From assembly GCA_903874275.1 (NCBI GenBank), contig CAIQRS010000178.1, positions 1-64,000 of the forward strand: a stretch of 64,000 bases of DNA. The letters run 5' to 3'. Made by a program: the position numbers and the translations under genes. The notes beneath the pieces are model-generated. The model searched no databases, was not told where the DNA came from, and saw nothing but the letters and a program-made list of their open reading frames with translations. This stretch comes from an uncultured Anaeromyxobacter sp. Its GTDB lineage: Bacteria > Myxococcota > Myxococcia > Myxococcales > Anaeromyxobacteraceae. Every line of letters begins with the position of its first letter. Position 1 is the stretch's first letter. This document shows, in pieces, positions 40,720 to 53,668 of this stretch.

Positions 40720-42477
40720 CTACCCCCGCAGCACCTGCTTCTCCACCAGCCGCGCATAGACCCCGCCGCGCGCCAGGAGCTCGGCGTGCGTGCCCGACTC
40801 GGCCACCTCGCCCCCGTCCACCACCACCACCCGGTCGGCCCCGATCACCGTCGAGAGACGGTGGGCGATGACCACCGAGGTGCGCCCCCGCATGAGCTTC
40901 GTCAGGGCGTCCTGGACCAGCGCCTCGCTCTCGGCGTCCAGCGCGCTCGTGGCCTCGTCGAGCAGCAGGATGCGCGGGTCCTTGAGGAGCGCCCGCGCGA
41001 TGGCGATCCGCTGCTTCTGCCCGCCGGAGAGCTGCTGCCCGCGCTCCCCCACCTTCGTCGCCAGCCCGTCCGGGAACCCTTCCACGAAGCCCAGCGCGTT
41101 GGCAGCCCGCAAGGCCTCGCGCACCTCCTCGTCGGTCGCCTCCGGCCGCCCGTACCGCACGTTCTCCGCGATGGTCGTCGAGAAGAGCACCGGCTCCTGC
41201 GAGACCACCCCCACCAGCCGCCTGAGCCAGGCCGGGTCGAGGTCGCGGAGGTCCGCACCGTCGAGCGCCACGCGCCCCTCGGTGGGGTCGTAGAGGCGCG
41301 AGAGCAGCGCACCCATGGTGGACTTCCCGCCCCCCGACGGGCCCACCAGCGCCACCACCTGCCCGGGCTCCACGGCGAGGTCGATTCCCTGCAGCACCTC
41401 CACGTCGGGGCGGGTGGGGTAGCGGAAGCGCACCCTCTCATAGGAGACGCGCCCCTTCACGCGCTCCAGCCGCCGCCCGCCCGCCACCGGCATCGAGGGC
41501 GTGCGCGACGAGAGCTCGAAGACCCGCTCGGCGGCCCCCAGCCCCTTCATGGCCTCGGCCCAGATGTCGGCCAGCGTCCCGAGCCCCATGGCGATGAGCA
41601 GCGTGTAGACCAGGAAGGCGGTGAGCGCGCCGGCGCTGAGCTCCCCCACCGCCACCAGCGACCCCCCGTAGCCGAGCACGATGGCGATGGCCAGGTAGAT
41701 CCCGGTGGACGCGGCCCCCATGAAGATCGACCCAGCCCGCACGCGCCTGCGCGCCAGCTGGAAGCTCGCCTCGATGGCCGCGCCGTAGCGGGAGATCTCG
41801 GCGGGCTCGGCCGCGAAGGAGCGGACCGTGCGGATGGCCGAGAGCGACTCCTCGGCGGCGTGCCCCGCGTCGGCCAGCGCGTCCTGGTACCCCTTCGAGA
41901 GCGCCCTGACTTTACGTCCGTAGAAGACCGCGCCGAACGCCACCGCCGGGACCACGAGCAGCATCACGCTGGTGAGCTTCGCGGAAGTGAAGAAGAGCAG
42001 CACCATCCCGCCCACCACCTGCACCGCGTTCCGCAGCGCCATGGAGAGCTGGGACGAGAGCAGCCCCTGCAGCGAGGCCGTGTCGGAGGCGAGCCGGGAG
42101 GTGAGGTCGCCGGTGCGCTGTCCGTCGAAGAAGCCCACCTCCTGGACCACCAGCGAGTCGAAGAGCTGCTCGCGGACCCGCTTCACTCCCCGTTCACCGG
42201 CCAGCGCGAACAGGTAGGCGCGCCCGGCCACGGCGAGCCCCTGCACCACCGCCAGGGCGCCCATGATCAGCGCCGCCTGCCGGATGCGCCCCATGTCCCG
42301 GTTTTCGAGCGCCCCGTCCACGATGATGCGGATGCCCTGCGGATAGGCCAGGGCGGCCGCCGAGCCGAGCAGCAGCAGGATGGTGGCGCCGGCGAGCGCC
42401 TTCCACTCCATCTCGAGGAGGGGGAGGAGGCGGCGGGCGGAGGAGAGGCGGGAGGGGGCGGGAGAGGCCAAGGGCAC
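40720..42477 (-). CDS. ABC exporter half-transporter (ABCB/MsbA-like)
   Basis: A 585-residue fused permease/ATPase. The N-terminal ~310 residues hold six membrane helices (RIIVDGALENRD...). The C-terminal NBD has GPSGGGKST (Walker A), QLSGGQKQRIAIARAL (signature), LLLDEATSALD (Walker B) and IAHRLSTV (H-loop). It exports lipids or drugs as a homodimer. A longer frame begins at 42642, but the GTG at 42477 is chosen because TACCTT lies five bases before it with TTGCTT at 16 bases; upstream residues are Pro-rich filler. Start is uncertain. Confidence 0.8.
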   Translation of the reverse strand: MPLASPAPSRLSSARRLLPLLEMEWKALAGATILLLLGSAAALAYPQGIRIIVDGALENRDMGRIRQAALIMGALAVVQGLAVAGRAYLFALAGERGVKRVREQLFDSLVVQEVGFFDGQRTGDLTSRLASDTASLQGLLSSQLSMALRNAVQVVGGMVLLFFTSAKLTSVMLLVVPAVAFGAVFYGRKVRALSKGYQDALADAGHAAEESLSAIRTVRSFAAEPAEISRYGAAIEASFQLARRRVRAGSIFMGAASTGIYLAIAIVLGYGGSLVAVGELSAGALTAFLVYTLLIAMGLGTLADIWAEAMKGLGAAERVFELSSRTPSMPVAGGRRLERVKGRVSYERVRFRYPTRPDVEVLQGIDLAVEPGQVVALVGPSGGGKSTMGALLSRLYDPTEGRVALDGADLRDLDPAWLRRLVGVVSQEPVLFSTTIAENVRYGRPEATDEEVREALRAANALGFVEGFPDGLATKVGERGQQLSGGQKQRIAIARALLKDPRILLLDEATSALDAESEALVQDALTKLMRGRTSVVIAHRLSTVIGADRVVVVDGGEVAESGTHAELLARGGVYARLVEKQVLRG

Positions 42478-42482
42478 GGGTG

Positions 42483-42510
42483 AAGGTAATCCGTGGAATC
42501 GCCGAAGCAA
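42483..42510 (-). promoter_or_regulatory. Promoter of the ABC exporter, leaderless layout
   Basis: On the minus strand TTGCTT (42505-42510) and TACCTT (42483-42488) are 16 bases apart. The GTG start follows five bases after the -10 box with no ribosome-binding site. Confidence 0.6.
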
Positions 42511-42656
42511 GGGGCCGATGGGGGCGGGTGGTCCGTGGGGCGGACCGGGCGGGGTGGGGGAGGGACCGTCGCCGGAGGTCTGGGCGTGCAGTTTCGCGGA
42601 CCCCGGGCGGCACGAAGCATGCCCGGCGGAGTTGGATGTCATGTGGCCGCCCGAGG

Positions 42657-42685
42657 TTGATGCGGTATGCGCTGAAACGTATAAT
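42657..42685 (+). promoter_or_regulatory. Promoter of the higBA pair
   Basis: TTGATG (42657-42662) and a perfect TATAAT (42680-42685) are 17 bases apart. TGAAAC occurs twice around the -10 box and could be a HigA operator half. A strong, probably autoregulated promoter. Confidence 0.75.
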
Positions 42686-42724
42686 GAAACCGACGACTCC
42701 GGATGCTCCTCTGGGAGGGCACCC

Positions 42725-43078
42725 GTGACGGTCGTCCATCAGTCCGAGGAGTTTGAGGTATGGCTCGAGTCTCTCGACCCAGCAGACCGGAGAGCGGTCA
42801 ATCGCGTCGTGACCCTGCTCGAGATGCTGGGCGTCACACTCGGCGCGCCACATTCGAGCGCACTGCGAGGCTCGAGATTCCCGCTCCGGGAACTTCGCCC
42901 GAGGAGCGGCGCAAGTCCGCTCCGCCTCCTGTACGCCTTCGACCCCCGAAGGGAAGCCTTGGTCCTGCTCGGAGGAAACAAGGCAACGGAGCCAGTCTTC
43001 TATCGCCGGGCGATCGAACGCGCGGAGGCTCTCTGGATCGCCCACCTCGCGCGGCTGACCCGCGAGGACCGGTCGTGA
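42725..43078 (+). CDS. higB: HigB-type toxin (Gp49-like)
   Basis: A 117-residue RelE-superfamily protein of the phage-derived Gp49/HigB type (PF05973), with SEEFEVWLESLDPADRRAV, LRGSRFPLRELR and LLYAFDPRREALVLLGGNKA. These toxins cut ribosome-bound mRNA. The GTG start has GGGAGGG upstream. Its stop overlaps the antitoxin start by four bases. Toxin-first order is typical of higBA. Confidence 0.8.
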   Translation: MTVVHQSEEFEVWLESLDPADRRAVNRVVTLLEMLGVTLGAPHSSALRGSRFPLRELRPRSGASPLRLLYAFDPRREALVLLGGNKATEPVFYRRAIERAEALWIAHLARLTREDRS

Positions 43079-43386
43079 CGCCCAGGTTCGGGCTCTGGAA
43101 GGACCTCCAGGCTCGCCTCTTCACCCCCGAGGAGATTGCCGACGCGGAGCGCTACGCCCGTCGCGAGACCCTCCGCATGGAGCTTGCCGAGCTCCGCAAG
43201 CTCGCCGGAAAGACCCAGGTGCAGGTCGCGAAGAAGGCGAAGATGCACCAGGGAGAGCTCTCCCGTGCCGAGCGGAGGAAGGACCACCGCATCTCCACCA
43301 TCCGGCGCTACGTCGAGGCGCTGGGCGGCGAGATCGAGATCGTGGCCCGCCTGAAGGGCAGGGAGATCCGCCTGAAGGGCGTCTGA
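43075..43386 (+). CDS. higA: HigA-type antitoxin (XRE family)
   Basis: A 103-residue protein with an XRE helix-turn-helix: ELRKLAGKTQVQVAKKAKMHQGELSRAERR, then the C-terminal RRYVEALGGEIEIVARLKG typical of HigA-like antitoxins. It should bind HigB and repress their shared promoter. The start is a GTG overlapping the higB stop. Confidence 0.8.
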   Translation: MTPRFGLWKDLQARLFTPEEIADAERYARRETLRMELAELRKLAGKTQVQVAKKAKMHQGELSRAERRKDHRISTIRRYVEALGGEIEIVARLKGREIRLKGV

Positions 43387-43401
43387 TCCGCTGCGACGGC
43401 C

Positions 43402-43707
43402 CTACACCAGCTTGAACCCGCGCAGGATCTGGATCGCCCCGGCCAGCACCGCCGCGGTGGCCGCCGTCACGCCGGGCTTGGCCTGCGCCCGCGTCCACGC
43501 GTAGCCCGCCGCCGCCAGCACGGCGAAGGAGAGGGCCAGCGTCAGCGGGAAACTCCCCGTCCTGACCTGAAGGACGTGGAAGACGATCCCGGCCTGGAGC
43601 CCCGCGGCCAGCACCGCCGCGAGAGCGGGAAGCCTCGCCCCGGCGTCGAAGAGGAGGACCAGCGATGCGGCGAAGGCGGCCACGGACAGGGCGTCGAAGA
43701 GGCTCAT
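43402..43707 (-). CDS. Small multi-pass membrane protein (101 aa)
   Basis: A 101-residue, Ala/Leu-rich protein with about four hydrophobic helices covering nearly its whole length. It starts with ATG at 43707. No domain was recognised. Downstream of aconitase on the same strand. Confidence 0.6.
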   Translation of the reverse strand: MSLFDALSVAAFAASLVLLFDAGARLPALAAVLAAGLQAGIVFHVLQVRTGSFPLTLALSFAVLAAAGYAWTRAQAKPGVTAATAAVLAGAIQILRGFKLV

Positions 43708-43768
43708 GGACCGGATTCTGCCCCCGCCGCGGCCGGACGCCAGAAACCGGCCGGCGCCGGACCGCCGG

Positions 43769-46426
<2,658 letters not shown>

Positions 46427-46438
46427 GGTCGGAGCGTC

Positions 46439-47554
46439 CTAACCCACCCAGAAGAAGCGCGCCCAGAAGAAGAAGAGGGTGGCCTGGCCGAATGAGAATC
46501 CGATCACCACCACCCGATCCAACCCCGGCCGCCGTCCGAGGATTCCCAGCGCCAAGAAGGCCGGGAAGAGCACCGCCGCGAACCGGACCGACGAGAGGAG
46601 CGTTCCGGAGAGCAGCACCGGAAGGAGCGACACGAGCGCCCAGATCCCCAGCGCCCGGGTCTCCTTCCGCCGGAGCAGCCAGGCCGAGAGCCCGGCCACG
46701 AGGAGGATGGCCAGGGCTTCCAGAGGCCCCATCCAGGGGTGGAAGTCCCGGGGGTGCAGGAGCGTCCGCCAGGGCGCGGTGAGGGCCCGTCCCCAGGCCG
46801 CCTGGGCGTGGAAGATTCCGAGCGGGTCGCCGGTGACGCGCCAGAGGTTTGTGGCGTGCGCGGCGAGCCCCACGCCGGGCAGAGCCGCGGCGATCAGCGC
46901 CGGGAGCCTGCGCCCGCCCCGCTCGAAGGCGATCCAGGCCAGCGGCACGGCCACCAGGGCGCCTCCCGGCCGGGTGAGCGCCAGCAGCAGTCCGAGAATG
47001 CCGGCCATCCAGGGCCGACCCTTCAGCGCCGCCGAGAGGCTCGCCACCGAGAGGAGCAGGAAGAGCGGCTCGGGGTACGGCGCCGAGAGGACGAACCCGG
47101 CCGGGAAGAGGAGGGCGTAGAGCACCGTCCGCGTCGCCGCCTCCTCGTCGGAGAGGTCCCGGGCAAGCCGCCAGAGGAGCCACAGGGCGCCGAGCAGCGC
47201 CGCGTTCGAGACCGCCATCGCGGCGAGGAACCACGACGCCTCGCCTTGCCCCGGCACGACCGCGTGGAGCGCCCGGACCGTCCACGGGTAGAGCGGGAAG
47301 AAGGCCACGTTCGACTGGACCGTGGAGAGCGGGCCGCGCAGTTCGTACCCCCGGGACGCCACGTCCAGGTACCAGTGGGCGTCCCAGCGCCCGAAGGCGT
47401 CGAGCCAGGGCGCCGGCACGAAGGCCCATCCACGCCGGGCGGCTTCCGGGAACGGGTAGGTCCAGCTCACCGACATCTGCACGCCGAACCAGGCCACCCC
47501 CAGGAGGAGGAGGCGCGTCCAGAGAAACGGCAACAATATCGCGCGCAGGAACAC
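46439..47554 (-). CDS. PIG-V-like mannosyltransferase
   Basis: A 371-residue integral membrane protein with about nine helices. It matches the PIG-V/GT76 family: DAHWYLDVASRGY after the first helix (the acidic catalytic loop), NVAFFPLYPW and the SAPYPEPLF region. These enzymes use polyprenyl-phosphate sugars on the outer face of the membrane. The lipid or glycan acceptor is unknown. Start is a GTG with AAGGA upstream. Confidence 0.7.
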   Translation of the reverse strand: MFLRAILLPFLWTRLLLLGVAWFGVQMSVSWTYPFPEAARRGWAFVPAPWLDAFGRWDAHWYLDVASRGYELRGPLSTVQSNVAFFPLYPWTVRALHAVVPGQGEASWFLAAMAVSNAALLGALWLLWRLARDLSDEEAATRTVLYALLFPAGFVLSAPYPEPLFLLLSVASLSAALKGRPWMAGILGLLLALTRPGGALVAVPLAWIAFERGGRRLPALIAAALPGVGLAAHATNLWRVTGDPLGIFHAQAAWGRALTAPWRTLLHPRDFHPWMGPLEALAILLVAGLSAWLLRRKETRALGIWALVSLLPVLLSGTLLSSVRFAAVLFPAFLALGILGRRPGLDRVVVIGFSFGQATLFFFWARFFWVG

Positions 47555-47637
47555 GGGTCCTTCTACATCGCCCCGGGTTGGCGTTGAAATAGAGGGGCTC
47601 CCCGGCCGTAGGGGGAGGGAACGGAGGAAATTCGAAC

Positions 47638-47937
47638 ATGGTCACCTGCCCCTACTGCCGCACCGAGAACGAGACCGGCGCCGTCCGCTGCCGCCACTGC
47701 ACGAGCTGGATGTCGCAGCCGCCCATGCAGCGGGAGTGGTACCGCGCCCGCGAGGGCAAGATGATCGCCGGCGTCTGCCGCGGCCTCGCCGACCGGTTCG
47801 CGGTCCCGCTGGCGCTGGTGCGCGTGCTCTTCATCCTCTCCATCTTCGCGGGAGGGTGGGGGATCATCGTGTACGTCGCGCTCTGGATCGCCATGCCGCA
47901 GCCGCCGATGCCTTCCACGGCGACGTCTACGCAGTAG
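47638..47937 (+). CDS. Zinc-ribbon PspC-domain protein
   Basis: A 99-residue protein. An N-terminal zinc-ribbon (C4, C7, C18, C21) precedes a PspC domain: KMIAGVCRGLADRFAVPLALVRVLFIL then a membrane helix and WIAMP. PspC proteins sense or stabilise the inner membrane. A strong GGAGGA site precedes the ATG. Its 3' end overlaps the tail of the pseudogene on the other strand. Confidence 0.85.
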   Translation: MVTCPYCRTENETGAVRCRHCTSWMSQPPMQREWYRAREGKMIAGVCRGLADRFAVPLALVRVLFILSIFAGGWGIIVYVALWIAMPQPPMPSTATSTQ

Positions 47938-48292
47938 ACGGCGCAACGCTCGCGCACGACCGGGTTCCTCGCGTCACCGCGTGGTCGATCTCCCGCTTCA
48001 CCTTCGCCGGCACCGAGGCCTTTCTCGTCTCCTGCTGGGCCAGCAGCAGATCAAGCGCCGCGGTGCGCACCTGCTCGTCCGTCGCACCTCGGGGACAGGC
48101 CTCGCTCCTTCGGGGTGGGTCCGATCCCGTCCTACCGGTAGGACGCCCTCAGGCTCCGGTTCAACCGGCGCCAGGAGCGGGCCCACGGTGACGACCGTCC
48201 GTCTCGGAACCACCTCCGCCGGAAGCATCTCCGCCACCACCTGCTTCGAGCAGCCGATGGTCCGCGGCGCGGACCGGCGAGCGGGCGCAGCG
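47927..48292 (-). pseudogene. Decayed HNH-endonuclease-type gene fragment
   Basis: No intact gene fills 47938-48381. On the minus strand one frame reads SKQVVAEMLPAEVVPRRTVV and Pro-rich linker, then another frame continues as RTAALDLLLAQQETRKASVP plus AKVKREIDHAV and stops at 47927. Together these resemble, in order, the linker and tail region of the large HNH-type proteins common in myxobacterial genomes, with a frameshift near 48090 and the zinc/HNH end missing. The parent family is recalled from memory and should be checked. Confidence 0.5.
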
Positions 48293-48381
48293 TGCGGGCG
48301 GTGCGGCGTGGATCGGCGACGCAGGATTGCTGGGCGGCCGTTCTTGCTCGCCGCGAAGCGGCTCGCTGCTGGGGCTCGCCG

Positions 48382-49149
48382 TTACACCCGTCCCAGCAAC
48401 CGCAGCACCCCGTCGATGAAGGTGATCGGATGCGGCGGACACCCCGCCACCCACAGGTCCACCGGGATCTCCGGCACCCCCGGCATCCCGTTCGACTGCA
48501 CCGGGCTGTCCCGGAAGATCCCCCCCGAGCACGCGCACGCCCCCACCGCGATCACCAACCTCGGCGCCGGGACCGCCTCCCAGGTCTTCAGCAAGGCCTC
48601 CCGCATGTTCACCGACACCGGCCCGGTCACCACGATCCCGTCCGCGTGGCGCGGCGAGGCCACGAAGGCCACGCCGAAGCGGGACATGTCGAACTGCACG
48701 TTCCCCGCGGCGTTCAGCTCCGCCTCGCAGCCGTTGCACCCTCCCGCCGACACCTGCCGCAGCCGCAGCGACCTGCCGAAGAGCTTGCGCGCCCTCTCGT
48801 CGAGCGCGGCGGCGAGCAGCGGCGCACTCCCGTTCACCGCCAGTCCCTCCCGCGCCCGCGCCGCCAGCCGGTGGTCGCCGGTGAACCGGATCGCCCCCGG
48901 GCTGGCCTCCTCGCAGAGCCCGCAGAAGGTGCAGCGCCCCAGGTCGATGGCCAGGCCCGGACCGCCCGGATCGCGCACCGCCTCGGTGGGGCAGACGGCC
49001 GCACCGGCGCGCCCTCCGTCGCCCTCCCGGGCGTCCAGCACCGGGAGCCCCCGGAAGCGCTCCGGGAAGCGGGCCGGCCCCTCGGGGTAGGCCACCGTCT
49101 GCCGGCCGAAGCCGAGGCGGAACTGGAGGATGCCGGGGATGCCGTCCAT
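48382..49149 (-). CDS. Ferredoxin-like domain fused to NuoB/HyfI-like small subunit
   Basis: A 255-residue protein. The N-terminal part has CPTEAV (C53) and CTFCGLCEEASP (C73, C76, C79) where the fourth Cys of a [4Fe-4S] site is Ser83. From about residue 130 a NuoB-like domain has CNGC (C138, C141), GACAC (C205, C207) and AGCPP (C237), which bind the N2-type cluster. It is the small-subunit/ferredoxin part of a Hyf-like complex (HycF-HycG fused). Upstream partner genes overlap or abut. Confidence 0.8.
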   Translation of the reverse strand: MDGIPGILQFRLGFGRQTVAYPEGPARFPERFRGLPVLDAREGDGGRAGAAVCPTEAVRDPGGPGLAIDLGRCTFCGLCEEASPGAIRFTGDHRLAARAREGLAVNGSAPLLAAALDERARKLFGRSLRLRQVSAGGCNGCEAELNAAGNVQFDMSRFGVAFVASPRHADGIVVTGPVSVNMREALLKTWEAVPAPRLVIAVGACACSGGIFRDSPVQSNGMPGVPEIPVDLWVAGCPPHPITFIDGVLRLLGRV

Positions 49150-50666
49150 CAGAGGTCGTGCCCGCAGTAGGAGAGGTTGAAGCTCTTGTTGCAGAGCGGG
49201 AAGTCGGAGATCTGCTCGCCGCGCATCGCCAGGGCGAGCCCCATCCAGTTGTGGAACGAGGGGTCCACCAGCTTGTAGCGGAGGAAGCTGCCGTCCCGGT
49301 CGGTCTCCACCACGTGGCAGAGCTCCCCGCGCCAGCCCTCCGTGAGCGAGACCACGAGCCGCCCCGGGCGGGGAAGCGGGCAGGGGGCGCGGACCGGCCC
49401 GCCGGGCAGCGCGCGGAGCTGGCGCAGCACGAACTCCACGCTGCGCTCCGCCTCGAGCCTGCGCACCCAGCCGCGCGCGAAGACGTCGCCGGTCTCGCCG
49501 GTGACCACCGGCACGTGGAGGAAGCGGAAGACGCCGGTGGCATGGTCGCGCCGGACGTCGCGGGAGACGCCGCAGGCCCGCGCCGCCGGCCCCACCAGGC
49601 CGAGCTCGGTGCAGGTCTCGCGGCTGACCACGCCGGTGCCGTCGAAGCGGTTGCGCACCGAGGGTGACTCGAAGAGGAGGCGCGTGGCCCCCTCCACCCG
49701 CTCCCAGGCCTTCTGGACCTTGTCGGCCAGGCGCGAGGCCGCGTCGGCGTCGAGGTCGAAGCGGGTGCCTCCCGGCACGACCAGTCCGCGCCCGAAGCGG
49801 TTGCCGCAGATCTCGGCCAGCGCGTTCAGGAAGTCGGCGCGCAGCGCGCCGCAGGAACTGGCCGTGGGCAGGAAGCCCACGTCGCCGGCCATCATCCCCA
49901 GATCCCCGACGTGGTTGGCGAGCCGTTCCAGCTCCAGCGCCACGCCGCGCAGCACCGACGCCCGGGCCGGGATCTGGAACCCGGCCAGCGCCTCCACCCC
50001 GTTGGCGTGGGCGATGGCGTTCCCCACCGCGGTGTCCCCGGCCACCGACTCGAGGAGCGTCACCGTGCGCCGGTCCGGCCCTCCGACCAGCAAGGCCTCG
50101 ACCCCGCGGTGCTGGTAGCCCAGGACGATCTCCAGCGTGAAGACGTGCTCGCCGTGGCACTGGAAGCGGAAGTGTCCGGGCTCGATGACGCCGGCGTGCA
50201 CCGGCCCCACCGCCACCTCGTGCACCTCCTCCCCCTCGACGCGGAAGAAGGGGTAGTCGCCGGGGATGGTGGTGGGCCGCGCCACGCGCCCCCAGGGATC
50301 GACGTTCGGATTCACGGGCGGCTCGAAGCGGAGCGGCTTCAGCCAGGGGTGCCCCTCCGGCCGCACGCCGAACTGCTCGAAGATCTCCCGCTCGAAGGCC
50401 TGGATGGACGGGCACTCGGCGCCGAGCGAGGGCCACGAGGCGCCCACCCGGCAGGAGAGCACGCCCAGCCGCCCCTGGGCGTCGTCGGCCAGCACCGCGG
50501 TCACCCGGGTGCGCTGCCCGTCGGTGCGCCCCGAATAGCTCGAGACCCGCGCCCCGGCGGCGATGGTGTCCGCGACGATCTGCTGGAACTCGTCCACGGG
50601 GAGGACGGGGACGTCGTCGGCGTCGAAGGCCTCGGCGTTCCAGGCCTGGAGGAGTCGGGTCGTCAT
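49149..50666 (-). CDS. NuoCD/HyfG-like large subunit lacking NiFe ligands
   Basis: A 505-residue protein. About 20-160 is NuoC-like and the rest NuoD/hydrogenase large-subunit-like (GYQHRGVEALLVG, GNAIAHANGVEALAG). The first CxxC that binds NiFe is absent (VAGDTAVGN in its place). At the C-terminus only C492 and C501 with x8 between and H503 remain (PLCNKSFNLSYCGH) instead of DPCxxC. It is therefore probably not an H2-activating subunit but an Ehr-type relative. Confidence 0.85.
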   Translation of the reverse strand: MTTRLLQAWNAEAFDADDVPVLPVDEFQQIVADTIAAGARVSSYSGRTDGQRTRVTAVLADDAQGRLGVLSCRVGASWPSLGAECPSIQAFEREIFEQFGVRPEGHPWLKPLRFEPPVNPNVDPWGRVARPTTIPGDYPFFRVEGEEVHEVAVGPVHAGVIEPGHFRFQCHGEHVFTLEIVLGYQHRGVEALLVGGPDRRTVTLLESVAGDTAVGNAIAHANGVEALAGFQIPARASVLRGVALELERLANHVGDLGMMAGDVGFLPTASSCGALRADFLNALAEICGNRFGRGLVVPGGTRFDLDADAASRLADKVQKAWERVEGATRLLFESPSVRNRFDGTGVVSRETCTELGLVGPAARACGVSRDVRRDHATGVFRFLHVPVVTGETGDVFARGWVRRLEAERSVEFVLRQLRALPGGPVRAPCPLPRPGRLVVSLTEGWRGELCHVVETDRDGSFLRYKLVDPSFHNWMGLALAMRGEQISDFPLCNKSFNLSYCGHDL

Positions 50667-50668
50667 CT

Positions 50669-52099
<1,431 letters not shown>

Positions 52100-52105
52100 C
52101 GCGTC

Positions 52106-52759
52106 CTAGTCCTTGAGCGACGAGAGCGCGTCGGTGTCGAGGGAGGCGAACTCCCGGTTGATCTGGAACATGACGATGCCCATCACGAAGACCGCGGCCA
52201 GCAGGTCGAGCAGCACCCCGGCCTCCACCATCACCGGCATGAAATCGGTGAGCAGGAGCCCGAAGACGAAGACCCCGTTCTCGAGCACCAGGAAGCCCAG
52301 CACCTGGGTGACCGCCTTGCGCCGGCTCACCACGAGCAGGAGCCCCGTCCACACGGTGGCCAGCGCCGTGGGCACCAGGAAGGGGTGCATCTCGTTGGTG
52401 GGCAGCGGGAGCCCGCGGGAGAAGGCGAAGGAGAGCACCACCCCCACGCCGCCCAGGATCATCGAGGGCACGTAGCCCACCAGGGGCTCCATCTCGCGCC
52501 GGATGGCCATCTCGCGGATGGCCCGGAACATGAGCCAGGGGATGAGGACGGCCTTGATGAAGAAGGCGCCCCCGGCGACCACCAGCATGTGGCCGACGCT
52601 GTGGCCGGAGCCGGTGAGCAGGAGCGCCAGCAAGGAGAGCAGCGCCCCCTGCAGCGCCACGGCGCGGATGGCGGCCCCCAGCCGGCTCGAGGCCAGCAGG
52701 AAGAGGTCGAGGACCACCACCAGGATGAAGGCCATGTCGGTCCAGGCGCCCACGTTCAC
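52106..52759 (-). CDS. HyfE-like membrane subunit
   Basis: A 217-residue protein with about seven helices, matching HyfE (a NuoK-like module in hydrogenase-4-type complexes). It has a FFIKAVLIPWLMFRAIREM loop and a charged C-terminal tail. The start is a GTG overlapping the stop of the HyfC gene by four bases. Confidence 0.8.
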   Translation of the reverse strand: MNVGAWTDMAFILVVVLDLFLLASSRLGAAIRAVALQGALLSLLALLLTGSGHSVGHMLVVAGGAFFIKAVLIPWLMFRAIREMAIRREMEPLVGYVPSMILGGVGVVLSFAFSRGLPLPTNEMHPFLVPTALATVWTGLLLVVSRRKAVTQVLGFLVLENGVFVFGLLLTDFMPVMVEAGVLLDLLAAVFVMGIVMFQINREFASLDTDALSSLKD

Positions 52760-53667
52760 CTCAGGAGAAGGACCAGCGCGAAGACCGAGAGGACCGAGGC
52801 GCCCACCAGCATCTGCGGGACCCGGGTGAGCCGGAGGCGCGCCATCACCGACTCGACCACGCCGACCAGGATGGCGAAGCCGATGAGCTCGACCACGAAG
52901 ACCGCCTCGGCGGCCCAGATCCCGGCGATCCCCGCGTCGGCGACCAGCCGCACGAAGAGGGCGCCGAAGAGGAAGAACTTGAGGGAGGCGCCGTAGAGGA
53001 TGAAGGCCAGGTCGGGGCCGGAGTGGTCGAGCACCATGACCTCGTGGATCATGGTCAGCTCGAGGTGGGTGTTGGGGTCGTCCACCGGGATGCGGGAGTT
53101 CTCGGCCAGCGCCACCACGAAGAGGGCGATGGCGGAGAGGAGGAGGGCCGGGGCGGCGGCGCGCCAGGCCGGGGCCAGCGCGGGCCCGAGCATCCCCGAG
53201 AGGGAGAGGGAGCCGGTGGCCCGGGCCATCACCACCAGCACCAGGAAGAGCGCCGGCTCGGCCATGCTGGCGAAGGAGACCTCGCGGGCCGCCCCCATGC
53301 CCTCGAAGGACGAGCCGGTGTCGAGCGCGGCCAGCGCGGTGGCGAAGCGGGCCAGCGCCAGCAGGTAGGCGAAGAGGACGAAGTCGCCGGCGAAGGTGAA
53401 GAGGGCGGGCTGGCCGGCCACCGGGAGCATGGTCCCGGCGGTGGCCACGGCGGCCAGGCCGACGATGGGGCCGGCCCGGAACACCCAGGTCGTCGTCCGG
53501 CTGTAGACCGCCCCCTTCTGGAGGAGCTTCCAGACGTCGAAGTAGAGCTGGAGGAGCGGCGGCCCCTGCCGTCCGGCGAAGATGGCCTTCACCCGGTTCA
53601 CCACCCCGAGGAGGAAGGGGGGCAGGACGAGGAGGATCCCGATCTGGAAGAGCGCGCGCAGGATCAT
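52756..53667 (-). CDS. HyfC/NuoH-like membrane subunit
   Basis: A 303-residue protein with about eight helices, matching NuoH/HycD. VKAIFAGRQGPPLLQLYFDVWKLLQKG is the quinone-loop/junction motif, and DDPNTHLELTMIHEVMVLDHSGPDL carries the conserved acidic loop. It links the peripheral and membrane arms. ATG start. Confidence 0.85.
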   Translation of the reverse strand: MILRALFQIGILLVLPPFLLGVVNRVKAIFAGRQGPPLLQLYFDVWKLLQKGAVYSRTTTWVFRAGPIVGLAAVATAGTMLPVAGQPALFTFAGDFVLFAYLLALARFATALAALDTGSSFEGMGAAREVSFASMAEPALFLVLVVMARATGSLSLSGMLGPALAPAWRAAAPALLLSAIALFVVALAENSRIPVDDPNTHLELTMIHEVMVLDHSGPDLAFILYGASLKFFLFGALFVRLVADAGIAGIWAAEAVFVVELIGFAILVGVVESVMARLRLTRVPQMLVGASVLSVFALVLLLR

Positions 53668-53668
53668 G

